Of a stretch of 64,000 nucleotides of DNA, positions 1 through 11,600 are shown piece by piece. Position numbers and translations under genes: made by a program. This DNA comes from Xiphydria camelus (lineage: Eukaryota; Arthropoda; Insecta; Hymenoptera; Xiphydriidae): assembly GCA_963678675.1 (NCBI GenBank), contig OY783194.1:10818607-10882606 (forward strand), read 5' to 3'. Below the pieces are notes generated by a model, which had not been told where the DNA came from, searched no databases, and was given only the letters and a program-made list of their open reading frames with translations. Within the stretch, counting starts at the first letter, position 1, and the number at the start of each line of letters is the position of its first letter.

Positions 1-1072
1 CCTTGACAGGGAGATCGTAATCCGCGAGATACAACGATCATGGCAACATTTTATCCACTGGGGTGGTTCTGTGATAGTCTCGGTCGAGATTTAGGACTCC
101 ATTCCAATGTTTGGAAGGTATTCAAGACCTAAACAGCTACCCTCTCTCCAACTCAACAGGTCGCTTGAGAAATTGTCCCGGATCCAGTTCCAAAAAATGG
201 GCATTTTAACCTCTAAAAATGACCTTGAAATCTCATTTTTCTGACGTGATGGGGCTCAGATGACCTCGGGATCGGATTCAGGACGCAAAAATACCTCGGA
301 ATACCATAGTCCGGTCAAATAGTCCGGACTTTTTTTTTTGTAAACCTGTATAATCTTTCATATCTTGTTAGTGAAACAGTTTTGCTTTGTATTTATTGGC
401 CAAATTAAGTTTATTTGTAGAGTCAAGCTCTTGCCACGTGCGTTAGGTCGGCCATCTTGAACAATACTACACAAGTTAGAAAAAATGCGAAAATGTTGGA
501 ACTCAGTAACGAACGCTAGTGGCTCGCCCTTGCGAAAAAAAAATAAAGTAAAATCACAACAGCCGTAAATTAATTATTTACTCACATTGAATAATAAATG
601 TACCGGTATCCGTACGTAGTTGAATATTCATTTCAAATCTGCTGCTTTACGTACAATCTATCTCACAAGGGAAGTTAGGGAACCCAGAAATTCAGAAAAT
701 TCCGCCATTCCGTGTGTAAGTAGAGTAGTTCAAGCGTAATACAAAAATACATTTCATTGGTGCCATATTGCAGTTTTAAGGGGTGAAGTCATCCCTTGAA
801 AAAATGCAGATTTTTCTTCACGGAATAACTCCCGAACGGTGAAAGGGGAAAAAGTTGAAATAAAAGTTTTATGATTTTTCTCGATCTATAAAACAGGTGC
901 GAAAAAATTCTGGAAAAAAATTTTTTTTTAAGTTACCCCCACCACCGACCCATAAAAATGGGTTTTTGGACTTCTTAAGTTTATGTAAAAATACATCTCA
1001 ATGACCTCTTTCCATACATCTCTAGTTTATTATGTATCCTTTTTTTTTAATTTAGAAAACCTCGAACTTTAA
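1..1072. other. Non-coding AT-rich DNA, no gene seen
   Basis: I see no convincing reading frame, RNA gene or terminal repeat here. The stretch from about 760 to 1070 has the look of decayed repeat DNA (runs of T and A, phrases about a 'gaacggtgaaa' motif), but I cannot join it to a family in this window. Confidence 0.4.
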
Positions 1073-1076
1073 GGCT

Positions 1077-1365
1077 GTTTTGACGTAAACAGTGAAACGG
1101 TCTTATGAAACGATATCTACATTTTTATTTACATACATTTCATATAGTTTTTAATTATTTTAGCAAAACACGTACTTACAATGACATGAAAAATGAAACT
1201 CTTTGAAATGAATCAATGACATGTATTTTTCAAACAACACAAATAAGATATCGTATTAACCTCAATGATAACGTTGAATGATGCATGATCTATGTCGACA
1301 TTGACGCCGATAACGTTTTGCATAATGGGAACGTGTTTGACTCGTGACTATTATCACTGCATGCT
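1077..1365 (+). repeat. Left terminal inverted repeat
   Basis: About 290 bp, inverted copy of 3150-3449 with only scattered substitutions and small indels. It includes a shared 'CAATGATAACGTTGAATGATG' type block near 1263-1285. Confidence 0.8.
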
Positions 1366-1689
1366 GGTGAGATACCCCTTCATCATTCGTTAAAAATCTT
1401 CTGTAAGTACGTTTTATGATTATTATATTTATACTATACATACATATTTGTGACTAGAAGATGTAGCTTATCCGCAGTTACATTAATCAAATTATGACAT
1501 ATAAATGAACGAATTCATTCATTCATTCATTCAATGAATCCTGATAAACAAAATATTTATATCTATTGTACATATTTTATTAATGGATTATACATTAAAA
1601 CAGTTGTAATGGTAGAAAACGGCAAATGCACTAAAATTACGGATTATAATTTGTACAGTAGTGATATTGTTCATAGAAATGTTCAAAAC

Positions 1690-2962
1690 AGAAATACTCG
1701 GCACACTATGCACAGCGTATGAAAGCAACTTCTCCACAAATACTACATCTGGGTATATGCTTTACACTCCTAAAGTAACAAAAATCTACAGGGTTTTGAA
1801 ATTCACCGGGATGCGTTTCTAGATATTCGCTTTTGAACCAAGCATATCGGAAAAGATTTTAAAATTTAGGCGACGAAAGCTGGTTGTGTGTTAATGATTG
1901 CAATTTAATTATTTCATTGCGCGAGTGCTGATTTTGAAGCTTGAATGTAAATGTTAGCTGGACGAAATAGAGATTCTTTCACCCTTGGGCCAAATGTTCC
2001 TGTAGACTCCTTCAAAACTATGTACAGTGGTGAAACAAGACGTCCACTTGCCGAAATGATAGGCATTATAGTATAGCTGTGTGTCGTAGATGATACTGAT
2101 TGGACCGTTGCTTCTACGGTTTTTACTCCTAATTTTGCCAATGTTCGCCTTGAATATACTTCGAGGTTGAAGCCACTCTCGTCTGCGTTATATATTTCTT
2201 CAAATCCAATAGTTGGTATATTTAATTTTAGGTTTGATACAAACGTATTTGCAATATTTTGCAGGTTGTCAATATCTTGGAACGTAGATTGCGTCCTGAA
2301 TGTTATTATTTTACGAGACACGATTCTATGCACTCTTTTAAATTTCCAAATCCACAATTTACTTGCCTTAAATTCGGAAAGGTCCACCAAGTCCTTCGCC
2401 CTCAAAGCCAAAAATCTTAAATCCATATCGTGAATAATAGATCTTCTGTCACAAGCTTCTTCAAATCTTTGCAATACGTACTCCGTAATAAATGTAATTT
2501 TATCTGCATTCGTTCCACCTTTTCGTACACTTTCTTCCCATCTATATAGCTGTTGCAAAGATTTAACTTTGCGAAAATTTGTCTGCACACTAGTGAGTGG
2601 TCGTCGGGCTTTTTTCCGCTTTTCCAAAATTCAACAGCTTTTCTCTTATAACTTAAGTCGACTTTTCCACCTTCGTCATCAACAATGCATTCTGCAGGTT
2701 CAAAATTATCTTCCTCTTCTGCTGAAATTGTAGAGTACTTTACAACCTGTGCTCCATGGGGTTCAGATGGATTAACAAAATCCAATACGTAATCGTATTC
2801 AATTAATGGTACGAGATCTACGTTTCTAAAAGTGTTTATAATGTCACGAATTTGATTATGAACTTCAGTTTCATCTGATGTTATAGGGGTCTGTGCCAAC
2901 CCCGTAATTTGAAACGTAGTCGTTAACATGTTTATTACGTTTGTAACGTTAATCGGCGTCAT
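1690..2962 (-). pseudogene. Broken pogo/Tigger-like transposase
   Basis: Two overlapping frames (2962-2417 and 2627-1914) together cover most of a DDE transposase. The upstream frame has an acidic N-terminal region. The next frame holds a Tc5-type helix-turn-helix region (around WIWKFKRVHRIVSRK) and the first catalytic region, NADESGFNLE. A further frame at about 1860-1700 contains a cysteine motif (CSICGEVAFIRC) that in related insect transposases forms a C-terminal zinc ribbon. A frameshift lies between 2417 and 2627, and stops separate the tail, so the gene is dead. The catalytic core downstream of the first Asp is mostly missing (the 1914 stop follows soon after). Family membership is from motif recognition; no alignment was run. 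Confidence 0.7.
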
Positions 2963-3149
2963 TTTATAATGAAAAGCCTTTGGAGCAATGATTAATAACT
3001 GTTTCCAATAGAATGGTAACTAATTGCAGTCGTAAATATAACTGGAAATAAGCTACATCTTTCAGCCATATTTATATTATACTAATAAAAAAACATGTTT
3101 ATATAAGATTTTTTACGAACGGAAGAGGTATCATTTACATCAACATGTA

Positions 3150-3449
3150 ATGATAATAGTCACGAGCCAAACATGTTTGCAATACGCGAACCGGGATGTT
3201 TGCTAAAAGGTTATCGGTGTCAATGTCGACATACAGATCCTGCATCATTCAACGTTATCATTGAGGTTCACACGATATCTTATTTGTGTTGTTTGAAAAA
3301 TACATGTCATTGATTCATTTCAATAAGTTTCATTTTTCATGGAATTGTAAGTACGTGTTTTGCTAAAATAATTAAAAACTGTATGAAATGTATGTAAATA
3401 AAAATGTAGATATCGGTTCATAAGGCCGTTTCACTGTTTACGTCAAAAC
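3150..3449 (-). repeat. Right terminal inverted repeat
   Basis: About 300 bp, the inverted partner of 1077-1365. Confidence 0.8.
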
Positions 3450-3586
3450 GTAATCGTCTGTCAGAAAAGTGGGAAAAGGTTATAGCTTCCGAAGGCAAAT
3501 ACTTCGATTGAGGTATTCACATATTTTATTAGTTTAAGTTATCTAGGTAATTATCAGATCAAACAACTTTTAACAACAATCACTTC

Positions 3587-3630
3587 ACGTCTGACGTTTC
3601 GGTTCCTCTTCGAACCCTCTTCAGAGACGT
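3587..3630 (-). ncRNA. Hammerhead ribozyme, Penelope type
   Basis: On the minus strand the 44-nt segment reads stem I ACGTCT, core CTGAAGA (matches CUGANGA), stem II GGTTC/GAACC with a short loop and one extra G, core GAAA, then CGTC, then stem I AGACGT. Helix III would be the palindrome ACGT, too short to close alone, as in the minimal hammerheads known from Penelope-like elements that are thought to work as dimers. The predicted cut follows the C of 'GTC', between 3593 and 3592. All core bases are present. The extra G beside stem II is the one departure from the consensus. Activity is inferred from sequence only. Confidence 0.75.
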
Positions 3631-3840
3631 AATGACCAGAGATGCTTAAATTCTCTATTTACATCTCTAACAACCGTTATCCCCTCCCTTCCCTACTTAT
3701 ATTACTTTCTTCTTTTCAACCCCCTAATAATATTTACTAATAACACTGTCATCTTAATAATATCAAATTCGAAAGTATTGTTAATAACCCAGAAACCAAT
3801 CTCTATAATCAATATTATTGTTACATTTAAATTTAAATTT

Positions 3841-5515
3841 TTATATTATTGATTGATAAATTTGATGAAGTTCAACACTATCAATTTTAATATTTATATT
3901 GTCTTTAATTTTATTAATATAAAAACTTTCTAATATCTTTCTCTTTGCCCAATGTTTTTCTCGTGACAAAATTTTAAGATTATCAAACTCAAAAATATGT
4001 TTATTGCCAATTGCATGCTTAGAAAGACCAGTGCTTTCTTTGCCCATTTTAACACTATACTGATGTTCATATAAGCGTTTTTTAAGGCATCTGCTAGTTT
4101 CACCGATATACTTTTTACCACAATCTTTACAATTCATCTCGTAAACAACATTGCTATTGAATAGATTTGAAATCTATCTTTAACTTATCCTTTCCTGAAT
4201 TAAAAAACTTTGAAAAAGTGTTTTGAATTTTGAAGACAGTTTTTATGTTATACTTTTTAAAGACAGCTTTCAACTTTTCACTAACAATAAGTCCCCCACA
4301 CATGGTAAAACAATGATGCTTTCATTGGCCCTATTTTCGTTACTCGTACTGGATAAACTATTGTAAATTTCACTAATTCTTTGCTTCACAATCTTGTCTA
4401 TGAAATAAAGCGGGTAATCATTAAATTTTAGAATTTCTTTGATAATCCTAACATTTTACTCATGATGTATAGGATCAGATAATTTAATTGCTCTATCTAT
4501 TAATCCTTTTAGCATACCTATCTTGAGTTTTATGGGATGCATAGAATGAAAATTGATATATTTTCCTGGCCAACAAGGTTTTTGATACCAATTCGTAATC
4601 AATCTATTGTTTTCCCTACCTACACTGACATCAAGAAACGGAATTGACCCATTCTCTTCCATCTCATAAGTGACTTGTATTCTCTCATGTATAGAATTGA
4701 ATGTTTCCACCAATTCTTCAATCCCATTTTTAGGAACCAATGCGAAAATATCATCTACGTATCTTTTAAAAATTGGCAGTTGAAAACTTAATTTTGACAA
4801 AGCGTCTTTCTGAATTCTTTCCAAAACTAAATTTACAATAATAGGCGATAATGGAGAACCCATTGGACATCAAAAAATTTGTTTGTAATACATCCCGTTA
4901 AACACAAAATATGTATTATCAAAAACAAAGCTGACAGCTCTAATTATTTCACCTATTGGCATATGAAATGTATTTTCAAACTTATTTTTCAAATCTTTTA
5001 AGCATATAACAACTAAATCTAAAGGAATATTTGTAAATAACGACACAATATCAAGTGACATCAATACATGATTTTCCGGTACGATCGTTTTTTTAATATC
5101 TTTTACGAAAGACCAACTATCTTTTATTGTTAAATCTGTTTCTCCAATAAATTTATCCAAAAAACTGGTTAATAAAGAAGCTAATTTATAAGTAGAAAAT
5201 CCAATAGATGAAACAATTATACGCCATGATAGATCCTTTTTATGTATCTTAGGAAGACCATAGGCTCTAGCAACAACCGCGTTATTACTTTTCGCAACAC
5301 TAGTTTGACTTTTTGTAATACAATTTAATTGTTCCCAAGATTTAATAATATCGTTTGCTTTTTTCTCTATTGAACTAACACAAATTCTGTTTACTACTTT
5401 ATAAGCTGTTTCGCCAGACAAACAGGAATTACAACCGTCCAAATATTTTTCTTTCAATCGCAACCGTTACATTTACTTTATCAGATTTTATGAAATACTA
5501 GCAGCCCGTCCCGGC
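3841..5515 (-). pseudogene. Penelope-like reverse transcriptase / GIY-YIG endonuclease, broken
   Basis: From upstream: a T-D-K type motif (SDKVNVTVAI) near 5490; RT motifs GLPKIHK, LSLDxVSLFTNIP-like (MSLDIVSLFTNIP), MGSPLSPI and the catalytic FKRYVDDI; the linker typical of the family; then an endonuclease with KKYIGETSR, the GIY-YIG signature. Such enzymes copy the element RNA at a nicked target. The reading frame is interrupted by an in-frame TGA at 4870-4872 (just before CPMGSP, where Gly is usual), a stop near 4456, and frameshifts near 5463, 4300 and 4150. The 4863 and 4870 segments share one frame, so that break is a point mutation. Not functional as it stands. Confidence 0.88.
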
Positions 5516-6389
5516 TTCGCACGGGTAGATTGTGGATTGATTTTGTCCGTCCACCATTGTTTAAATACATTTTTAATACAAAACTTTTAGTATTTTTCCC
5601 GGACTACGCAATGGTCATATTGGATTTGACCTTGACCATGACCTTCAAGGTTATATCGAGGTCAAATTAATTTTTTTTCACGTTCAAATGTGTCCTTGAC
5701 CATTTTTTTCATGTTACCTTTATTGTCAGCGGAGGTCAAATTTAGGTCAAGTATAGTTCGACTTTTTGAACACCCTGTATAAGATTTACTAACTCAGAAA
5801 CCTTCGCGGATATGCGTCCAACTGTTCCCCAAATTTTCATCGCAATCGGATGAACGGTTTAGGAAGGCATAATAATCATCAGTACCGGTACTTTTTGAAC
5901 ACCCTGTATAAGATTTACTAACTCAGAAACCTTCGCGGACATGCGTCCAACCATTCCCCAACTTTTCATCGCAATCGGATGAACGGTTTAGGAAGGCATA
6001 ATAATCATCAATACCGGTACTTTTTGAACACCTTTTATAAGATTTACTAACAATAAGAAACCTTCGCGGGCATGCGTCCAACCATTCCCCAAAGTTTCAT
6101 CGCAATCGGATGAACGGTTTAGGAAGGCATTTGATATTACCTTAAAGGTCACGGTCAAGGTCAAATCCAATACTACCACTGGGTAGCCAAGGGAAAATCC
6201 TTAAAGTTTTGTATTAAACATTTTTCTCTAAAATGTTTTCCCGCTGAGATAATCGGCCGTACCGGAACTTTTTGAACACCCTGTATAAGATTTACTAACT
6301 CAGAAACCATCGCAGGCATGCGTCCAACCATTTCCCAAAATTTCATCGCAATCGGATGAACGGTTTAGGAAGGCATACGAGACATACAT

Positions 6390-6420
<31 letters not shown>

Positions 6421-6445
6421 TTCATTTATATATATATAGATATAT
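5497..6445 (+). repeat. Interspersed repeat beginning CTAGCAGCCCGTCCCGGCTT (copy 1)
   Basis: Begins with a short GC-rich head containing a small palindrome (CCCGTCCCGGCTTCGCACGGG region), holds four degenerate ~125-bp tandem units (each starting near 'CTTTTTGAACACC', at about 5765, 5888, 6017 and 6266), and ends with a (CAGA)n tract and an ATTCATTTATATATA tail. A second copy lies at 48468-49215. It is inserted inside the Penelope element. It resembles widespread non-autonomous insect repeats, but I cannot assign the family. Short frames inside are not genes. Confidence 0.8.
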
Positions 6446-6480
6446 GGATTATTCTTTTTAAAATGAATTAATTCTTTAAT

Positions 6481-6696
6481 TTATTTTTTGTACTCAAAAA
6501 ACTGAACCCGTTTAATATTGCGCTTAGTAAAATTAAAAACCGATTTTACTACTTCTTTTCTAACTTCGTTTTTGTTATATACATCAATTCCAAAAATACC
6601 GTTCTCTACATTTGAAATAATATGCCCAATCGGTAAATTATTCTTCGTGTAAGGCACGATTATTCTTCGCATATTATGTTTTTTACTAAAAGACAC
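6481..6696 (-). pseudogene. Short unrecognised ORF, 5' of the Penelope RT
   Basis: A 71-residue lysine-rich frame with no motif I recognise. It lies between the inserted repeat and the outer terminal-repeat piece, so it may be what remains of the N-terminal part of the Penelope ORF, which is otherwise missing upstream of the RT. This is inferred from position alone. Confidence 0.3.
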
Positions 6697-6810
6697 TACC
6701 TCTGCTACTTTATTAAGAATTTAGTTGTTTGGCCTGATAATTACCTAGATAACTTAAGTTAATTTTAAACTACTACAGGCAACATAAGTATTATCTTAAG
6801 AATATTTTAT

Positions 6811-7244
6811 TAGGACATACTGTTTTAAAAACAAAACAAAAAACAATGGCATTCAATGCAACTCCCTAATATAACGCTCTCTCCGCACTTTTGATAACTC
6901 CGGCAGCCATCGAGCTTGATATATGGATTGAAAATTTGAAAGAGAATAAGAAGGAAAATAAAATTATATATTATGTGATTAATTTCGGAATTGAAGAGTG
7001 TAATTAAATTATGGTCTATAAGTGCCAAAAAGTCGAACCCGAGATATTTAAATTTAAAGTAACGCGGCTTTTATTTTTTAAATTAAAATAAAATACACTT
7101 TTTGGTCTTGTACTTTATTGACAAGAATAATGAAAATGTACAATAAACGAAAGAAATATGTTCAAATTAAAAAGTTAAAGAAAAATAAAAACTAAATATT
7201 AAGAACGTTCTAAATCCATCAGTAAGTAACAGTAATAATGTTCT
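6811..7244. other. AT-rich spacer
   Basis: No coding frame, repeat end or RNA gene that I can support. Confidence 0.4.
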
Positions 7245-7655
7245 AAGTGCCATGTACCCGAATCGAATATTTTGACCTGTTCAATTCTGAATAGACCTAT
7301 TTTAAGATCTGTTTAGAACTAAGTAGACCTGGTGAAGTCTAAGAAGACCTGTAAAGGGATTTTTCTCTAAAATCTGAGTTGTCCTGATATGTAAATGTGG
7401 CCTTCACTCTCCTTAATAAGTCGGACATATTCTTTCGCGCTAGTCGATGTCCTCACGTGCTGTTTAGCTCTTTTTCGTATAATTTGAAATTCATAGATAA
7501 TCAATTGAACATTCTGAACGGAAAATTATTTATAGGTAGCCTTGAATTGAAAGGAAAGGGGAGGGCAATGTATTAGCAATTTTATTAATTCTTCTTTCTA
7601 TAATGTTGATAAATAAATAAATAAATAAATAAAAATATACACATTTTTGTAAATG

Positions 7656-8379
7656 AAGGGGAGGTTCTCTCAGATTCGGACGAAACTAAAGCAGTTTGAG
7701 AATTTTTTGTGGGATAATGAAAAGGCATACGAACTTCCGGTTTTGATGGTTTTATTTGTTCATTATTCTAAAATGCTCGGAAATTTTTATTACGAGGAAA
7801 TTCAATATGGCGGTTCCAAAATGGCGGCTCTCGTATGCCTCTGCACGCGAGACATTGTCCGGAAATTTCAGGTCTGCAGCCTCTTGTAGTGAACTGAAAT
7901 CAGTCTTAACTTAAAGTCATCAAAATTTATGAAATTCTCTATGGCTTATACCTAATTAGAATGAATGTGGACAAAAAATAAACCAAATTATGGACATTTT
8001 AAAAAAGTGAAAGTGTGAAATTTTCACACCCTTTTTTTTACGTGGACCTCGCTTAAAAATGATGAATCAACAATTTTTCATGCTCATTCTAGGTATAAGC
8101 CATACAAAAAAGTATATCCTTTTGGGCAGACTGAATGAAGTGAATCGGATCAATAGATCAAGACCTGTGCTTGAAGTTATGATGAAAAGGCAATTCAATA
8201 TGGCGGCGCCATTTTGGAGCCGCCATATTGAATTTTCTCGTAATAAACATTTCCGAGCATTTTAAAATAATGAACAAATGAAACCATCAAAACCGGAAGT
8301 TCGTATGCCTTTTCATTATCCCACAAAAAATTCTCAAACTTTGCTTTAGTTTCGACCGAATCTAAGAGAACCTCCCCTT
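7656..8379. mobile_element. MITE/foldback, 724 bp, inserted in the left arm
   Basis: Ends are inverted copies beginning AAGGGGAGGTTCTCT; similarity runs about 170 bp inward through 'GTTCGTATGCC' and the 'ATGGCGG' block. It has no coding capacity. The corresponding site in the right arm (around 22790) lacks it, which shows it arrived after the arms formed. The target duplication is not clear. Confidence 0.8.
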
Positions 8380-8645
8380 AATAAAATATAGATAAATAAT
8401 ATTAAAATGTAATTTTCTTCTGTGAAAGAGGAATTATTATAGCGGGAAGGGGAAGGAGTGAGGAATATGATGTTCCTATTTTCTCAACTCATTTCCCTTT
8501 CAACGAAAAATTTGACTTAAAATTTACTATCATTTTCATAAATTAAGTTATGAAATTATTTAATACGTTTAGTGGTTTTAAAATTATAATTAATTAATAG
8601 GGAACTTGCACGCGTGTCAGATTTTTTAATACTTTTGGTATTTAT

Positions 8646-11600
8646 GGGTGATTCTACAAAAAGTGGGTAACTCGATGTCATCAGTCAGTTGATATGACAT
8701 TTTAAAACATTTTGGAAATATTTTAATATATTATAAAAGAGTAAAAACCCCTTTATTTGTTCACCTAATTTCAATTATTTCCTCTTGAAGCAATTTTGTG
8801 AAATAAAACAATGAATCCTCAAAACGTCAGTTCTTTGGCGTGTCACAATCCCAAAAACACGCAATCAAGTATCTGTATATTACTATATAACCACTTTTTT
8901 GTAAATCTTATTATTTCACTACATTTCATAATATATTTGATAATGGATAATGCAACTTTCGCCATAACATCCTCACAGATCATTATTTTTTTTTAATTAG
9001 GAAACTTTGTCATAAGTTCCATTCGTCAGTCCGTTGTGTGCGATATTCAAATTTAAAATTCCCGCAAAATATCGCCAACTCACGGTTGAATCCTATACGA
9101 TTTTTAATGTTGGTACTTAAGTGAACTGTAGATAGTGCCACTTGTATGGCAGCCATTACGACGATAGTGCTGAAAGCGAGGTAAGCGTGTGTACATGTGC
9201 CGATCCAGTCAAAATTTCAGTACTGTGGTGAGTTGCTATTTTCTTAAATACCTATATTTTGTTTTAATTTATACGTAGTTGATTATGATTTATTAAAATG
9301 TAGCATCCCACTAATTGAAAATACCGATAGAAATATCAGTTTTAGTTATAACCTCAAATGTATATCTATTTCATCAGTACTTTGGCGTCAGTCCCATGTC
9401 TGGTAATTGCGCCAGAGGACTGACAAGTTTTCAGGGTACTGATGGTTTTTACTTAAAATCTTTTTTATTTCAAATGTTACAGTTTGTAAGTATTAGTATT
9501 ATTTATTTCAGACTAATATATCATGCCGCCACCTAAAAAAAAGAAAAATTGTCTCGGGAAGATGTGTTAAAAAAAAAAGAGAAGCCGAAAAGGCTCGTTT
9601 GGCCAGAATTAAAAGTGACCCTGTTAAATTTGCTGAATATAAGGAAAAACAAAGGTTACAGTATTTAAAAAAAAGAGAAAGGACAAAGTAAATCTGTTAA
9701 GGAAATGACACCTCGGGAGCAACGAATAACTAGAAAAAAATGGAAAGGATATTCATCAAATTATAGACAAAAACAATCGTTGAATTGAACTACGAATAAT
9801 TTTATACGTCAGCATACACCTTCAACTACCGACGATGAGAGGCCACCAATAGTTCCTGAAGATAATGCACCTATTATTATTAATGGGAATCAAAGAGCAA
9901 ATGAAGCAAAAAGAAGAAGCATTATACAGAGAAAGCACAGAAACAGACAAATTAAAAAAATGAAAGCTGAAATCTCAACACTTAAAACTAAACTAAATAC
10001 TCAGCGTCAAAAGTATAAAAGAGCTAAAACAAATTGAAGAAAGCTGTAAAATCCTCTGAAAAATCGCCAAAAACAAGAATTGAACGTATGAGTGAAGATG
10101 AAACTAAAAAAAAAAGAGTTAGTAAAGAAAGCCCTTTTCGGTGAAATTATTAAAATTCAATTTGAAGAAAACTACGCAAAAATAAAGTCATAAAAAAAGA
10201 GAGCGTTTAAACAAGTTACATCTGGAAATTTGGTAAACAAATATAAACTATGGAGGATCAAAAACAAAGCAGTCACATATAGAAAAACTAGGCATAATCA
10301 TCAAAACCAAATAAAAAAAAATAGCAAAATTCAGTTGAAAAATTTAATTCAGGAATTTTTTGAAGATGACGCTAATAGCCACCAAGCAGCAGGAAAGAAA
10401 GAATTTGTATCTCAAAAGAAAATTAAAGAACAGAAGCGATACCTGCTTGACAATTTAAAGAATCTGCATAAGAAGTTTTTGAAAACTGTTCCGTTTGTAA
10501 TCAGTTATTCCCTGTTTGCTCGACTACGACCATTTTGGGTCGTACCCCCTGCTTTATCAAACCGTAATACCTGTGCTTGCACGATCCGCGAAAATATGGA
10601 CCTTAAACTTGCTATTTTAAAAAATGCAAATATACTTACAACAGTAAATAATCATCAAACTATGCTGGAACTGCTGTGTTGCGATCGATATTCGGAAAGG
10701 TGTCTAGAGAGAACATGTAAGGATTGTTGCTCAGAAACTTTAGCTTACGCAGAGTTTGATAATTCAAAGCCAATTTTAATGAAACAGTGGGTGAGTAAGA
10801 AAGAGTGTATAGTTGATTTCAAGACAAAAAAAGAACGGTTTGTGACGAAGCATAAAAAAGAAACACAGGAAATCTTACCTGGAAATCTCATTCTAAAACT
10901 TGAAAACGACTTGAATAATTTTTTTCGGCATAGTTTTTACATAGTTCACCAGTACAATGTACTGAAGCAACTGAAGGAGTCTTTGTCTGAAAATGATGCC
11001 ATAGTACACATGGATTTCTCAGAAAATTTTTGTACTAAGTACAACCAGAAAATCCAAGCCTTTCATTTCGGCGGTTCGCGTACCCAAATTTCACTACATA
11101 CTGTAGTTGTATACCTAAAACATTCTGTTGTTTCACACTGTACTATGTCATCAAATTTATCTCATAACGTCGGAGCGATTTGGGCCCATCTACAACCAGT
11201 GCTGGCATCATTACCATCAAATATTAATCATATTCACTTTCTCAGTGACGGCCCTGTAACTCAATACAGGAACAAGTCTATGTTTTATGTGCTGGGATGT
11301 AAATTACAGCAAATGTATCCTAATATTATGAATTACACCTGGAATTATCACGAATCTGGCCATGGAAAGGGGGCACCTGATGGTGTAGGGGCCACTTGTA
11401 AGTGAACAGTAGATCAAGTGATTGCTGCAGGAGGTGACATTACTGATTTGAAAGAGTTTGTTGCTGTTATTCGTGAGAGATGTCCAAGCATAAAAGTAGA
11501 TGTGATTGAAGAACGTGAAATCGAGCAGATGAAGATCTTAATTAACGAAAAGTCATCCGAAGTGGTCGCTTTTAAAGGAACGCTATTGGGGTGCACCAAG

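Larger units (their letters stand above)
1077..3449 (-). mobile_element. pogo-type DNA transposon with ~300-bp inverted ends
   Basis: The two ends are near-perfect inverted copies. The left end begins GTTTTGACGTAAACAGTG and the right end closes with its reverse complement; similarity continues for about 290-300 bp on each side (1077-1365 and 3150-3449). Between them lies a broken transposase on the minus strand. Unusually long inverted ends for a pogo relative suggest a foldback-like derivative. I could not define a target-site duplication. Seen directly: the inverted ends and the coding remnant. Inferred: that they form one element. Confidence 0.8.
3525..6810 (-). mobile_element. Penelope-like retroelement (GIY-YIG type)
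   Basis: Minus-strand order is: remnant of a terminal repeat in inverted orientation (6810-6729), small ORF, interspersed-repeat insertion, reverse transcriptase, linker, GIY-YIG endonuclease, then a terminal repeat with a hammerhead ribozyme (3660-3525). Inverted and partial terminal repeats are typical of Penelope-like elements. The terminal segment with 'CTGATAATTACCTAGATAAC' occurs near 6740 in plus orientation and near 3540 in minus orientation. A third terminal-repeat copy is at 52773-52940. Confidence 0.85.

Noticed and set aside
1534..1722. 62-codon plus-strand ORF
   Set aside because: It lies opposite the tail of the pogo transposase and shows no motif; read as a shadow.
5988..6179. 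ORF in the interspersed repeat, also at 48759-48941
   Set aside because: Same repeat in two places; frame reads across the tandem units and has no independent support.
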